A stretch of DNA of 64,000 bases from Gigaspora margarita (taxonomy: Eukaryota; Glomeromycota; Glomeromycetes; Diversisporales; Gigasporaceae), in NCBI GenBank assembly GCA_009809945.1, contig WTPW01002094.1:1-64000 (forward strand). The letters are read 5' to 3'. Below are positions 1 to 11,469 of the stretch, in pieces (the first letter of the stretch is position 1; each line of letters starts with the position of its first letter). Both the position numbers and the translations under genes were made by a program. The notes under the pieces are model-generated. The model ran no database searches and had not been told where the DNA came from. It saw only the letters and a program-made list of their open reading frames with translations.

Positions 1-1050
1 TCAGGTTATAAGTTGGGCCAGCTGATTAAAGAAGTTTTAGATTGATTCTCTTATAAAGTATATTTTCAGGTTAAGAAATTGGCCAAAAAACAACTTGCAA
101 TTTGCATATTCATTAGTTGATTAATTTAGATAATAAATTGGCAAACAATAAATATAAGGAACTGATATGTTCTAATATGTTTGATTCATAGACAATCAAT
201 CAATACAAAGTACTAATATGTTATAATTTTTTAAAAACAAACCGAATAAAAACAAAATGACTCATATCACTAGAATTTTGACATGGAATGACCTGATTGT
301 CTTCTACACATTTTATATAGTGAAAACTAAAAACAGCAAGCATCGAGGTATCATTTCACAATCTGGTGAATTCGATATTCTTAGAAAAGCATCCTTCCTC
401 TGGTTATATTATTCTTACGTTGTTCTACGCTATTTACTAACTATCTCTACTATGACCAATTCTGTATGTCGAATAGGCCAGAATATTGAGTAATGTGATC
501 AGCATTTATTCAAATACTATGGCTTTATCACTGTAAGTTGGTCATGAACTGGAAAACAATCAACCACAGTAATCCATGGACATTGTAACATTGGACACAA
601 CAACCATAACAAGTCTTAGTATGTCAAGAAACAGCTTGATAAAGTAATAGTAATAACAGTGATTGATAAATACAATGAGCGATTGTATTATTATGCCACT
701 TAACAGTAGATCTGGTTTGGGTTATTTTATTATGATGTATTTATACAGGGACTTAAGTTAATATGAATCGAATGGGTACTATATTCGGGGATGATAATTG
801 TGAGAAGCATGAAATTTATTTTTCTCTAGGGACTTCATAGCCTTTATTTATTATAAAATATTAAATTTAATTTATTTCATATATCTAATTTATGCAATAA
901 ATGCTATAATGTCATAAATCTATAAGTATTATAAATACAATTTATTGCATTTAGGCCACGCAAATTAATTTTTGTTTCGCATTACCTATCAATCCTTTTT
1001 TACAATTTTTCTAAATTTTTTTTTTTTTGAAGTCCCAATTGTGACAATTA
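1..1050. other. AT-rich stretch without a recognisable gene
   Basis: No recognisable gene, RNA or element edge is visible. A 78-codon open frame at 257-493 is present, but it has no recognisable domain and ordinary AT-rich composition, so it is not called. The stretch ends at a T-rich run just before a large palindrome. Confidence 0.5.
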
Positions 1051-1265
1051 CCGTATACTATCATGAATAAGCACCCCTTTTTTGAAATTTCAAACTCAAT
1101 GTTCTTGATAACTATCTTATCAACTTAATAAATTTTTTTTTGTTTAAATTTTATAGATCTATAAAATTTAAATAAAAAAAATTTTATTAAGTTTGATTAG
1201 ATAGTTATCAAAAACGTTGAGTTTGAAATTTCAAAAAAGGGGTGCTTATTCATGATAGAAAACGG
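1051..1265. repeat. 215-bp near-perfect palindrome (fold-back MITE)
   Basis: The two arms are reverse complements over about 107 bp each and meet with no spacer at TTATAGATCTATAA (about 1151-1164). The outer ends read CCGTATACTATCATG on the left and CATGATAGAAAACGG on the right. The arms share AAGCACCCCTTTTTTGAAA. No clear target duplication was found in the flanks, so the family is unknown. Such a structure fits a short non-autonomous inverted-repeat transposon. Confidence 0.75.
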
Positions 1266-2185
1266 CATTCTATTTTTGTTATCAAAATCAGAAAGTATGA
1301 ATAAAAATTAGTAAATGCTGCAATTACTATCTGATCTTTCAAATATATCAATACCAGGAATAGAGTACGAAATACATAGTATATAGTTTACAGGTAAGTT
1401 AAGTGGTGTAGCTTTTTTGATTCTGATTGGACAACCTGTTCACATAATTTCATCTCTATTTGTATGCCTTCGCCTCCATGATTCTTATCTCATTCCATAT
1501 TTGGTTAGCATTACTTTTTGCGGAAAAACATTGCAAATCATCTTACCTTAATATCCTGTCTGTTCCAACGTGCGATGCCCATTATTCCAGCTTAGCATGT
1601 TTTTAATTTACTAACTTAACAGCATGAATTTTGTTCCAGTCTGTATGCATGCAGTTATAGATGCTATGCAATGCTACTCTTTACCATACTCTAAATAGCT
1701 ATTGTTTGTAATCATGAAATTTTTGTGAACTTTGCCAATTATGTTCTGTTAAATATTCAAGTGTAAATCTATGAATTATCTTTTTTATATTAGTATTTGC
1801 AACTTTACATTAACCCTCTCTAATCTTTCTTTGTCGCATGCAGCAGATTGTTTCTAGCAAAGTTTATGATCAGACGTTAGGCATTTTATTTATTGGTTGC
1901 GATTCTTACTTGTAATTCACCACATTTTCTTTATACTAAAACAGGAATAATTTTTATATAAAAATTTTATAATTCAAGTGTACGCTATATGAATTGCGTG
2001 CACAGATTATCAGATTGTTCTGATCATGCTTACAAAATTTTTTTATCGTATTCAGTTGTATTTATAAGATTTTTAAGTTCGACGACTTTTGATTCCATAA
2101 TAAGATGTATGTATTCTATTTAAGCTTTATTTCAAATTATGTACGTGTTAGTTTTATTATAGGTTTTGGCTGGGACATCCTATTT
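1266..2185. other. AT-rich stretch without a recognisable gene
   Basis: No reading frame of useful length, RNA gene or element terminus could be recognised between the palindrome and the start of the dispersed repeat at 2186. Confidence 0.4.
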
Positions 2186-2283
2186 TAATGGATTAAAAAT
2201 AGTAACTTTTAATTTTGTATTTTTTATATATATTATTATTTTATTTTTATTTTAGTTGTTTATTATTTTATCTACATGTCATC

Positions 2284-2586
2284 TGTCACGATCGGGATCA
2301 TGATCGTAGTCACGTGCACACGTGATCGATGATCATGATCGTGGTCACATTCACGAAATTGCTCATTACGACAGAATGAAGTAATACATTAGCAATTAGC
2401 ATAGTTAGTTAATAAATGCGCTTAACGATTGTAATTTGTAACTAGTACTATAGATCGTTTTGCATGCAATGATGGTAAACTAGTATAAATACGAACCTTT
2501 GTAAATTCTTTGTTCTCTAGTTTGCTTAATAAAAATACAATTCCCTTTTTCCTTAAAAATATCAGTCTGAATCCCTGTTTGTTACA
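2284..2586 (+). repeat. 5' LTR of the chromovirus
   Basis: It begins TGTCACGATCGGGATC and ends CCCTGTTTGTTACA, and it is matched over its full length by 7257-7559. The first 70 bases are rich in GATC and CACGTG palindromes. A TATA box and probable transcript start lie in its right third. Confidence 0.95.
2482..2529 (+). promoter_or_regulatory. LTR core promoter and probable transcript start
   Basis: A TATA-like AGTATAAATAC lies at about 2482-2492. About 30 bases downstream is TAGTTTGCTTAA (2518-2529), which is exactly complementary to the primer site just inside the LTR. In Tf1-like elements the first bases of the RNA serve as primer, so the transcript probably starts close to 2518. That start is inferred, not seen. 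Confidence 0.6.
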
Positions 2587-2588
2587 GT

Positions 2589-2600
2589 TTAAGCAAACTA
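2589..2600 (+). other. Self-priming type primer-binding site
   Basis: TTAAGCAAACTA begins two bases after the 5' LTR and is the exact reverse complement of 2518-2529 inside the LTR. No tRNA-type site starting with TGG is present here. This pairing is the hallmark of Tf1-type self-primed chromoviruses, where the 5' end of the RNA folds back and is cut by RNase H to prime synthesis. Confidence 0.7.
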
Positions 2601-2758
2601 AAGTTCCAATATCTTGCCTTGCTTGCAAACCCGTGTCTAAAAAAAAAAAAAAAAAATAATAATAATAGAAATAATATATATAAATAAAAAAATATATATA
2701 TATATATATATTTATAAAATTTTTTAAACAAATGAAACAATAAATAAAATTTTTAACC

Positions 2759-3725
2759 ATGGAAAATCAAGCCGAACAAACTGACCTTAATGCTATCGTG
2801 GCAGTGTGCGGCAGATTTAATTAGATAATCAAGCTCTTCATCGAGAAAATGAAGGCTTAAGGCAAACAGTTGAACAACTGGCTGTACAAACTCTTGAAGA
2901 AAATAAGCCACTAATACCGAAAATAAGCTTGCCTGACAAGTTTGATAGTTCACGAACCAAGTTCCATGGATTTTTGAACCAAATACGTCTTGTAATACAT
3001 CTACAGCCACAGTGTTACCCCAATGACGCTACTCAAGTTGGACTGATCAGGAGTCTATTGACAGGGTCAGCCTTAGCATAGTTTGCACCCCTGTTAGAAA
3101 AAGCCTCACCCTTGCTTGAAACTTTTGATGATTTCGTGGAGGCGTTTGAAGCTACTTTCAGAGATGCAGATAAAGCCAGGATGGCCGCGAATAAGATTAG
3201 AAACTTACCCAAAGATCTAAATCAGCAGCAAGTTATGCTTCTGCGTTTCACCAAATCGCAGGGGATTTGGATTGGGGCGAAGCTGCATTGATCGATCAAT
3301 TTCATACAGGGTTACGTGGAGATGTAAAGAATTTACTTCTTACGATAACTGAACCTACCCCTCTTGACGATGCGGTTGCAAAGACCGTAAGATGTGACAA
3401 CCACCTTTTTGAACATAGACAAGAATGCCACTCCGATATTAGCAGAAGTTGGAGCCAGCCCCAGGCAGCAGATACCATTCAAACTCTGGGTCTGGAACTG
3501 ATACAAATTGACTTTGCCAGACCGAAATCATTATTCGAAGAAGAGAAGAAACGTCGATGCTCTAATAACCTGTGTTTGTATTGTGGAGGCCCAGGACACT
3601 TGGCTAGGAATTGTCTTAAAAAGTTTAATAACAATAATACTAGTAATAACAAAAAACAATATAGGATTGATGTAGCAGCCGTAACCCAAGAAGGGTCGGG
3701 AAAAGAGAGGCCCCAGTCACAATAA
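2759..3725 (+). pseudogene. gag: gag region of the chromovirus
   Basis: The region starts at the ATG following an A/T microsatellite leader. The N-terminal part resembles retrotransposon gag capsid. A single CCHC zinc knuckle, CLYCGGPGHLARNC, lies near 3573-3615 toward the end and would bind the element's RNA in the particle. The region is broken and not translatable as one protein. Confidence 0.8.
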
Positions 3726-3730
3726 GGGAC

Positions 3731-5560
3731 TTGCGGTTGGATGAAGCACACATAAATGTCCCTACAACCTTATTATCAGCTGAATCTACTGAGGCCTTAG
3801 TTTTCCCAGTAAGATTACAATTTCAGGATGGAACTAGCCTGTCAACCACGGCACTAGTGGACTCAGGAGCGTCATTGTGTTTCTTAGACACTTCCCTGGC
3901 CCAAATTTATTTTATACCTATAGTTGAGAAACCCATGCCTCTCTCAGTGGAGGTAATTGATGGAAGAAAAGTTGCTTCAGGGGCTATAACTCACAAAATG
4001 GAACCCCTGTAGCTTTGGTTGCAAAATCATCATGAGACAATTTCCTTCAACCTTATGCCCTCTCCCTACTACAAAATTATTCTGTGTCTGCCTTGGCTAG
4101 TCAAACATAATCCTAGAATTGATTGGCAAGAACGATCCCTTATTTTTCCAAGCCAGTCTGGTACTAAGCAGCCATGTAGCCATCAAATCGAAGAAATCAT
4201 ACCTCTGAAATCTGAAAATAAGGACCGACTATACCTGATACGAGTTTTTCCAATACTGACGGTACCTCCTTCTACCGCTCAGGCAGTTATATCTAAAAAA
4301 TATCAAGGGTTTAGTGATGTATTTAGTAAAAAGGAGGCTGATAAGTTACCAGAAAACAGACCCTACGACTGTGCCATCGACTTGCTCCCTAGTGCCCAGC
4401 TGCCATGGGGTCCTATTTATGGGTTATCAGAACAAGAACTAAAGACACTTAAACAGTACATCGAGGAGCACTTAGAAAAAGGGTTCATCAGACATTCAAA
4501 ATCTCTAGCAGGGGCACCTGTGTTGTTCGTCAAGAAAAAAGATAGATCGTTGCGCCTTTGTGTGGACTTTAGGGGGTTGAATAAACTTACCGTTAAAAAT
4601 TGATACCCTTTACCCCTTATTCCAGAGTTGCTGAACCGGTTGGCTGATGCAAAAATATTTACTAAAATAGATCTTAGGGGTGCCTATAACCTAGTACGAA
4701 TTCGTCCGGGTGATGAGTGGAAGACTGCCTTCCACACTCATTATGGGCATTTTGAATATATGGTTATGCCTTTTGAACTGAACAATGCCCTGCAGTTTTC
4801 CAGCATTTGATGAATGACGTGTTCCGGGATTTTCTAGACCAATTCGTTTTCATCTACCTAGATGATATTTTGATTTATTCGTCCACCCAAGAACAACATG
4901 ATCACTACGTGATACTCATTTTGGAACGGCTGCGAAAGTTTGGCTTATTTGCTAAATTAGAGAAATGTGAATTTGATAAAAATAATGTAAGTTTTTTGGG
5001 GTATCATATTACATCAAACAGAATTTGTATGGAGAAGGGAAAGGTAAAATCCATCCTGTCGTAGCCAATTCCAAAAACAATCAGACATGTCCAGCAGTTT
5101 CTAGGCCTTGCAAATTACTACTGTAACTTTATAAAAAACTATTCTCAGCTTGTCACTCCTCTAACAAATCTGACCCATAAAGCTAATAAAGTTCTCAACT
5201 GGAATTCTGTGGCACAACATGCCTTTGATGTTTTGAAAATGGCATTTACATCTCCACCACTTCTGGTTCATGCCGACCCTAATAGGAGTTATCATCTAGA
5301 GACTGACGGCTCTGATTTTGCTCTGGGGGCCGTACTGTCCCAGTACCAAGATGATAACGAGCTACATCCCATTGCATACTATTCCAGAAAATTTTGTCTG
5401 GCCGAAATAAACTACAACATATATGACAAGGAACTATTAGCAATCGTTTCAGCTTTTAAGCATTGGCGTCAGTATTTGGAAGAAGCTCAACATCGGATCA
5501 TGGTATATTGTGACCATAAAAATCTCTAATACTTGCTAATGCAAAGGTTCTGAATCGGTG
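3731..5560 (+). pseudogene. pol: protease, reverse transcriptase and RNase H region of the chromovirus
   Basis: The aspartic protease shows the active-site motif ALVDSGAS near 3853-3876. The reverse transcriptase follows, with palm sequence [13 protein letters not shown] near 4550-4590 and the catalytic YLDD box near 4855-4866. RNase H follows with LETDGSDFALGAVLSQ near 5297-5344 and YDKELLAIVSAFKHW further on. The order protease, RT, RNase H, then integrase is that of Ty3 elements. The region is a fossil with several breaks. Confidence 0.9.
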
Positions 5561-5759
5561 TCAAGCCCGTTGGGCACTTCAACTTTTAGACTACGATTTC
5601 GAAATTGTTTTTCGACCTGGAAAAGAACAAGAGAAATCAGACGCTTTATCATGAAGGCCCGATTACAACCAGAAAGGAAGTAAACTCTCACCACAACTTC
5701 ATAGCATCTTATTCAAAACTTACCTTGATGCCACTTATATTACACCTGTCGACCATACA

Positions 5760-7215
5760 TTGAAGAACAAAATTCGTTCTCAACTAGGGAAGGATTCACT
5801 TGCCATAAATATATTAGCCCACCTATACAACCCAAATCAAAATTCAAAAAGGATACATTCTGATTATTCTAAATTCTCTTATCATGACGGATTGCTATTC
5901 AGTAACGGTCTTTTATATGTTCCAGGAAATGCAGAGAGGCTCGAGCTACTCCAACTACGGCACGACTCTAAAATGGCAGGACATTTTGGAATAGCCAAAA
6001 CATTGGAATTATTAACACAGGATTATTGGTGGCCTAAAATGCGAAAACTTACACAAAAATTTGTTAAATCCTGTGACATTTGTGCCAGATCAAAAACACC
6101 TAGGCACAAAAGTCCAGGATTATTATTACCTTTGCCTGTACCTTCACAGCCTTGGCAGTCAATCTCTATGGACTTCATAACCGACCTACCCACATCCTCT
6201 GGGTATGATGCTATTCTAGTGGCAGTAGATAGGTTGTCAAAAATGGCTCATTTTTTAGCCTGCAACAAAACTATCACTGCAGAACAAACAGCTTACCTAA
6301 TTTTTCAAGCAATAATTCGTCTCCATGGAATTCCAGAAGATATAACATCAGATCGAGGGCTCCAATTCACCTCAAAATTCTGGAAACGCCTATTCGAACT
6401 TCTAGGCACCAAGATCAACTTATCATCAGCATACCACCCGCAATCGGACAGTCAAAGCGAAAGGGTAAACCAGGTGCTTGAGCAATATCTAAGATGTACT
6501 ATTAATTATCATCAAGACGACTGGGCAGATTTGCTTACCTTCGCTGAAATTGCATACAATAACTCTATGCATTCGTCCACTAAACTTACACCGTGCTTTG
6601 CAAATTATGGTTTTCACCCCTCTTTTGATTTTCAAGCAATCAGTCGATCGACTGTACCCGCGGCTGAGGACAAAATCTTTGCATTACAGAAAATCGTTAG
6701 TAATTTGCGTGATGAATTGTCGATCGCCCAAAAAAGATATAAGCAAAACGCGGACAAACATTGTCAAGAACCTCCATCATACAAAGTAGGAGACAAGGTC
6801 TGGTTATTGAGATGTAACATCCACACCACAAGGCCTTCAGCAAAATTAGACTATTGAAGTCTAGGACCTTTTACTGTGTCAACCCAGATTAACCCAGTTA
6901 CATACAAATTAGCCTTACCTCCTACGTTTAAAATCCACAACACATTCCATAAATCATTGTTGGAACCCTATACTCACAACAACATCCCTGGAAGAAAACT
7001 AGAACCTTCCCTGCCGGTATTAATTGATGACGAAAATGAGTTTGAAGTTAACAAGATCATTGACTCTAAACTAATCTGAAGGAAACTACATTACTTGGTC
7101 GACTGGAAGGGCTATAGTGTTGGGGAAAGATCTTGGGAACCTGAGGAGAACCTTTATAATGCGCAGAAGGCGGTAGAAAATTTTCACCATTGTCACCCTA
7201 ATAAGCCTAAACCTA
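5760..7215 (+). pseudogene. pol: integrase and chromodomain region of the chromovirus
   Basis: An HHCC zinc domain is seen with HDSKMAGHFG and CDICARSK, then the DDE core with MDFITDLP, ITSDRGLQF and YHPQSDSQSERVNQ. A C-terminal GPY-type segment and a chromodomain follow; the chromodomain carries VDWKGYSVGERSWEPEENL near 7098-7154. In related elements the chromodomain directs integration to particular chromatin. The longest intact stretch covers most of the integrase (5760-6857). The region has some breaks. Confidence 0.9.
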
Positions 7216-7235
7216 AGCCTCGAAAAACTGGAAGG

Positions 7236-7256
7236 GGGCTTTTGAGGGGGAGAAAC
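7236..7256 (+). other. Polypurine tract of the chromovirus
   Basis: A purine-rich run GAGGGGGAGAAAC lies directly before the 3' LTR. This is the expected position and composition of the plus-strand primer. Confidence 0.75.
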
Positions 7257-7559
7257 TGTCACAATCGGGATCACGATCATAGTTACGTGCACACGTGATC
7301 GATGATCAGGATTGCGGTCATGTTCACGAAATTGCTCATTACGACAGAATGAAGTAATACATTAGCAATTAGCATAGTTAGTTAATAAATGCGCATAACG
7401 AATGTAATTAGTAACTAGTACTATAGATCGTTTTGCATGCAATGACGGTAAACTAGTATAAATACAAACCTTTGTAAATTCTTTGTTCTCTAGTTTGCTT
7501 AATAAAAATACAATTCCCTTTTTCCTTAAAAATATCAGTCCGAATCCCTGTTTGTTACA
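7257..7559 (+). repeat. 3' LTR of the chromovirus
   Basis: It starts TGTCACAATCGGGATC, ends CCCTGTTTGTTACA and matches 2284-2586 over its full length. Most differences between the two lie in the first 80 bases, where GATC and CACGTG palindromes cluster. Confidence 0.95.
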
Positions 7560-7690
7560 TCGTCACACACTAGAATTTGATAGTAGTTCCAAATAAGTAA
7601 GGTACTAATTCTTATGATAGAAATAATTAGTTATACAAATAAGGGAACTGTATGTGGCGAGGAAAAGCGCAGTGCATTTAATTTTGCATT

Positions 7691-7799
7691 GACGCTAAAT
7701 TTTTAGCATCAAGCCTAAATTTATAGCGCAAACACTAAATTTTTCACGTTTATACTAAATTATTAGCGAGAATGCTAAATTTTTAGCGTAAATGCTGTA
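7691..7799. repeat. Array of six small hairpins in dispersed-repeat copy 1
   Basis: Variants of GCTAAATTTTTAGC recur about every 18-20 bases, six times. Each unit can fold on itself because GCTAAA and TTTAGC are complementary. The same array lies at 12529-12640 in copy 2 with scattered substitutions. Confidence 0.7.
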
Positions 7800-8303
7800 A
7801 AAAATTAAAATGTATATAAAGATCTACAAAAATAATAAAGCTGCATATAAGTTATCAATCCAATTTAATAAGTTCTCGATTCAATTTAATAAGTTTCACA
7901 TTCAATTTTAAAATGCACTAATAATAAAAGTAAAACCCTTATCTTTTGAATTCGACTTTAACCTTAATAACCTTTGCGAGACTCAATTCGATGGACTGAT
8001 TTGGCTTGCAACTTCGTATTGGCTTATTATAACTCAAATTCTGAGTGACGAGTTTTGTTATTTCTTTTAAATTGCTCATGTGACTCCAGTTATCCTTGAA
8101 CTTCATATAACTTTAATTCCCCTGATTCTACTTAATCATCAACATAAATTACTGCTACTTTTAATATTGTTTCATTTGATTAACCTACTGTCATTATAAA
8201 AACCTCTCCTATTTACTACTGCTTTATTTACTTCTATTTGTAATCAGTTGGAGCTTTAATTGGCACTATTGTCAATATTGTTTTACCGCTCTCCCAATTC
8301 AAC

Positions 8304-8637
8304 TGTTACATTTGGTGCTGATTGTGTAGATTTCGAAATAAACTACTTGACCTAAATAAACTAATTGTGTGGAATGCACGTTATCACCTAGCTCTTATGA
8401 TCTTCTTTCAACAATTACTAGCTGTATCCACCCCAAGCTGATACAAACTATCCCAACCTTTTGATCAAAACATTCAATGCCAAAACTGTAAAGACTAGAA
8501 ACCCCCTTCTATACCTCCCATTATTCATTTTCAGCCATTACAACCACTCCCAAATTTTCTATCATTACAATAAAAAAGTTGGTAAACCTGAAGAAGAGAT
8601 ATATTTATCACCTACTCTGAGAAGGATTCAAAAATAA
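8304..8637. other. Non-coding stretch without recognisable features
   Basis: The stretch is slightly richer in C on the plus strand than its surroundings. No reading frame or terminus was recognised. Confidence 0.35.
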
Positions 8638-8891
8638 GGCCATTTGAATTTATAATTTCGTTTAACGTTCCCTTAAGAAGCTTAAGCGTGGTGGGGGGAG
8701 GGAGGTCAAATTAAACAAACATATTAAAATTGCAAAAAATAAACACATTATTATTGGTTGACTTATAAGCACGTGACTTATTGGAATTCTAAGACGAGAT
8801 GAGCGTTCTGATTGGCCTGTTTAATCCTAGAAGGGAGCTCTTAGAGCTGGTGGGGGGAGAACGTTAAACGAAATTGTAATTTCGAACAGCC
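8638..8891. mobile_element. PIF/Harbinger-like MITE
   Basis: This 254-bp element has long terminal inverted repeats. The left end reads GGCCATTTGAATTTATAA; the right end in reverse complement reads GGCTGTTCGAAATTACAA. Both arms continue into ATTTCGTTTAACGTTC. The element is flanked by TAA on both sides (8635-8637 and 8892-8894), the three-base target typical of PIF/Harbinger. The G-rich runs GGTGGGGGGAG occur in both halves. There is no transposase, so it is non-autonomous. Confidence 0.75.
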
Positions 8892-9049
8892 TAACTATCC
8901 AAGAAATCATTTTGCCCCAGATGCTAAAAAAAGAGGCACTCAGTTCTTGAATGTCCAGAAGTAAAACCCTTGGATCAAAAGTGTACAAGACTCCTAAAAA
9001 CACTTAACGTAAAACAAATCAAAGTATTCAAGAAATTATAAACTGACAG

Positions 9050-11372
9050 TTCTCTAAAGCCCCTGATGATAAGCAAATTCCCGAAGCCCTAGAATTTATA
9101 TTAGAAGTATTAAAAAATATAATTAGAAATAAGAAAAAAAAGAGGAAGAAGAAATCGTACACCTCCTTTCCCTATTAAGGTATTCCCGCAGGAGGTTCAT
9201 CTGATAAAACTCTAGCAAGAAAGCATAACCATTGATGAGACCCTTGATATCCCTTACATCTTCGAATGATCTAGCAACCCAATGCCAAAACAGGACTGCA
9301 TTTCAAAAAGTGAGTTGGACTACTTGATTGATAGATTTTGGAAGCCCTTGATAATTTTATGTTCGAGTTACAAAAGGGTTAAGATACTAAAGTAGAATAA
9401 AGAATATGAGGCATTAGTATATTATCAAAAACTAGTTGAACCCAATCAACATAAAGCCGTATTTTTGGAAGTCATTATCATAATGGTGTTGAAATTAACG
9501 AAGTGAAAACCATTATTGACTATGCAAATAGTAGATTACCTGAATTAGAATTTGAAGACTTAGTCTTGGATTTAATCGATGAATATCTTGTGGAAGAGTC
9601 TGCAACCGAAGAAGAGGAAGAAAATATTCTGGAAACCTTGAATGTCAGTGTTACTCAGAAGGATAGAGACAAAACATTTACATATTGTCAAAAATCTGCA
9701 GAAATCTGAACTACTGATGGAACCAGTATGACTGAACCCTATCTTATAAAAGAAATTGAAGTTAAAGAGATTAGAAATAAGAAAAGTGACAAACACAAAG
9801 TACCCAATTGGTTTCAAAGATCTATTAAAACTAATAACGCTTCCAGATGTCAATATGCAAATTCAATTGCTGTTGTACAAAATAATGATAAAGAACTTGA
9901 GGCTGAAGTTGGCTACGAGGGATGAGTGAAAGCTAACAAGAATGAAAACAACCATCTGAAATTGAATCGAAGAATAAAATAGAAGTCAACAAAGATGTTA
10001 CAAAATCAGAAAAGAAAAGTGATATAAATGGAATTGGTATTGAAAGTCAAGCTCTACAGTATCATCAAAAACTTGTAGGAGCCGCAAAGACAAGTCATGT
10101 AAGTAGAATCATTAAACCCAGTTGTGAACATAGAATAGGAACTGAAAAAGGAGCTCTGATGACCTCTGAAAACCGTTAGGATAGATGACATTAACAAAAT
10201 AAAATCAAATAAATTTAATAAGATGAAAAAATAAAAATCAAAAACGTATCTGTAAGTTTGAAAGAAATTGTGGATGATAAATCTAGAATGGTGGTGAAAA
10301 ATAATGCAAAGAAAAATAAAAGTATTAAAGATTGAAAAAAGAAACTAAATCAAGTAGGGATAATAAAGTCACAGAGATACCTGATCAAAATAAATTAGAC
10401 TGACCAAAAGATGATGAACCTTAACTGGGTCTTAAAAGAGAAGGTTTAAAGTGCACCTGTGAAATATAGGTTAGAAAAATTAATGAATTTTGAAGACTAA
10501 CTAGTGAAGTGGATGATTGGAGCGAAACAAAATTAGATCAGAAAGAGGAAGTCAGAGATAAAGAAGGTCTAGGGAAAAGTGATAGTAAAATGTTAGTTGA
10601 AGGTGATAGCAGAAAAAATAAAATAAATAATAAATACAAATTAGAAGTACCTCTAAAAAGTGAAGCCTTATAATGAGCTTGCACAGAATGGAATAAAAAG
10701 TTAAATAAATTTCAGATGACTGTTAGCAAGACAAAACCATCAATCTGGATGAAACCTGCCAAAGAACTATCTAGTGTTAAAGAATATTATCGAAATAGAA
10801 CAATAGATAAAAATAAGACATTTGAATGTTATCAGAAAGCAGTTATGGTGAATATTAAAGGAATATACAGCATTGGATATTGTTTTCAAAATGGATTTAA
10901 ATTGAAGAAGTCGAGCATAAAGCATTCGAGTATTATAAAAAATTGACTAATACAGGTAATGCCAATAGAACGTTTATGGTTAGTAATTCTACCTTGGCGA
11001 GAAAGATTCCAATGAACTATATAATCTTAAACTCTGCTTGCAAAATGGTGCAAGTACAATTAAGGAAAAAAGGGTAGCATTCGATTTGGACCCTATCAAA
11101 GATATATGTTTCAGAATGGAAGACTTTGAAGGCCTCAGTGATAACTATCCACTAAGCAAAAATATAAACATTCATACAAATAGTGCAAAGTCAGTATCCA
11201 AGAATAAACCTGTAAATAATTATATGAGCAGAGATCAAATTAAAAGGATTAGTTTTAAGAAGGATGTTGAAAATCGTATAAGAAAAAAATTTAATAGTAG
11301 CGTAACCGTAAGGTATAAAATAAGTAATGATAAGATAGAAAAAAACATAATGAAAAAAGGTTATAGTTAGCA
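9050..11372 (+). pseudogene. Decayed Sel1-repeat (TPR-like) gene
   Basis: Several short stretches in different frames match the helix pairs of Sel1-like repeats, as in the large glomeromycete Sel1 and Sel1-kinase families. Examples are EYEALVYYQKL near 9400, HYHNGVEINE near 9470-9500, KTFTYCQKSAEI near 9670, FECYQKAVMV with IGYCFQNGFKLKK near 10820-10910 and KAFEYYKKLTN near 10920. Such repeats form alpha-solenoid binding surfaces. Many stops and frame changes separate the pieces, so the gene is dead. Spacing between the pieces is larger than the usual 36 residues, so insertions or loss of repeats are likely. The A-rich, lysine-rich stretch 9950-10700 has no recognisable domain. No kinase domain was seen. 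Confidence 0.6.
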
Positions 11373-11469
11373 ATAACCAAACCTACCAGTTTAAACAAGG
11401 GATCAGATACTGGTCTTCCATTCAAATCTTTGACCCTGGAGAAAATGCTCATCATTTTAAAGATTCGTG

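Larger units (their letters stand above)
2284..7559 (+). mobile_element. Ty3-type LTR retrotransposon, chromovirus (Tf1/sushi-like), broken
   Basis: A fossil element of 5.28 kb with two 303-bp LTRs that begin TG and end CA. Internally it carries gag with a CCHC knuckle, aspartic protease, reverse transcriptase, RNase H, integrase and a C-terminal chromodomain, in Ty3 order. Flanking pentamers TCATC (2279-2283) and TCGTC (7560-7564) form a slightly worn target duplication. The empty site survives at 12398-12402. The LTRs differ at roughly 16 of 303 positions by eye, about 95 percent identity, so the copy is moderately old. Its coding region has about ten breaks and it cannot be active. The chromodomain and self-priming signals place it near the Tf1/sushi chromoviruses. 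Confidence 0.93.
2186..8303 (+). repeat. 840-bp dispersed repeat, copy 1, split by a Ty3 element
   Basis: The left part (2186-2283) and the right part (7560-8303) together match 12305-13142 almost base for base. Shared landmarks are TAATGGATTAAAAATAG at the left end and CTCCCAATTCAAC at the right end. Copy 2 lacks the LTR element and so is its empty site. No coding capacity was seen. The repeat holds an array of small hairpins (see 7691-7799). Its class is unknown; a weak inverted similarity of the ends hints at a non-autonomous DNA element. Confidence 0.75.

Noticed and set aside
257-493. 78-codon open frame on the plus strand
   Set aside because: No recognisable domain, no close relatives within the window, and composition like the surrounding AT-rich DNA.
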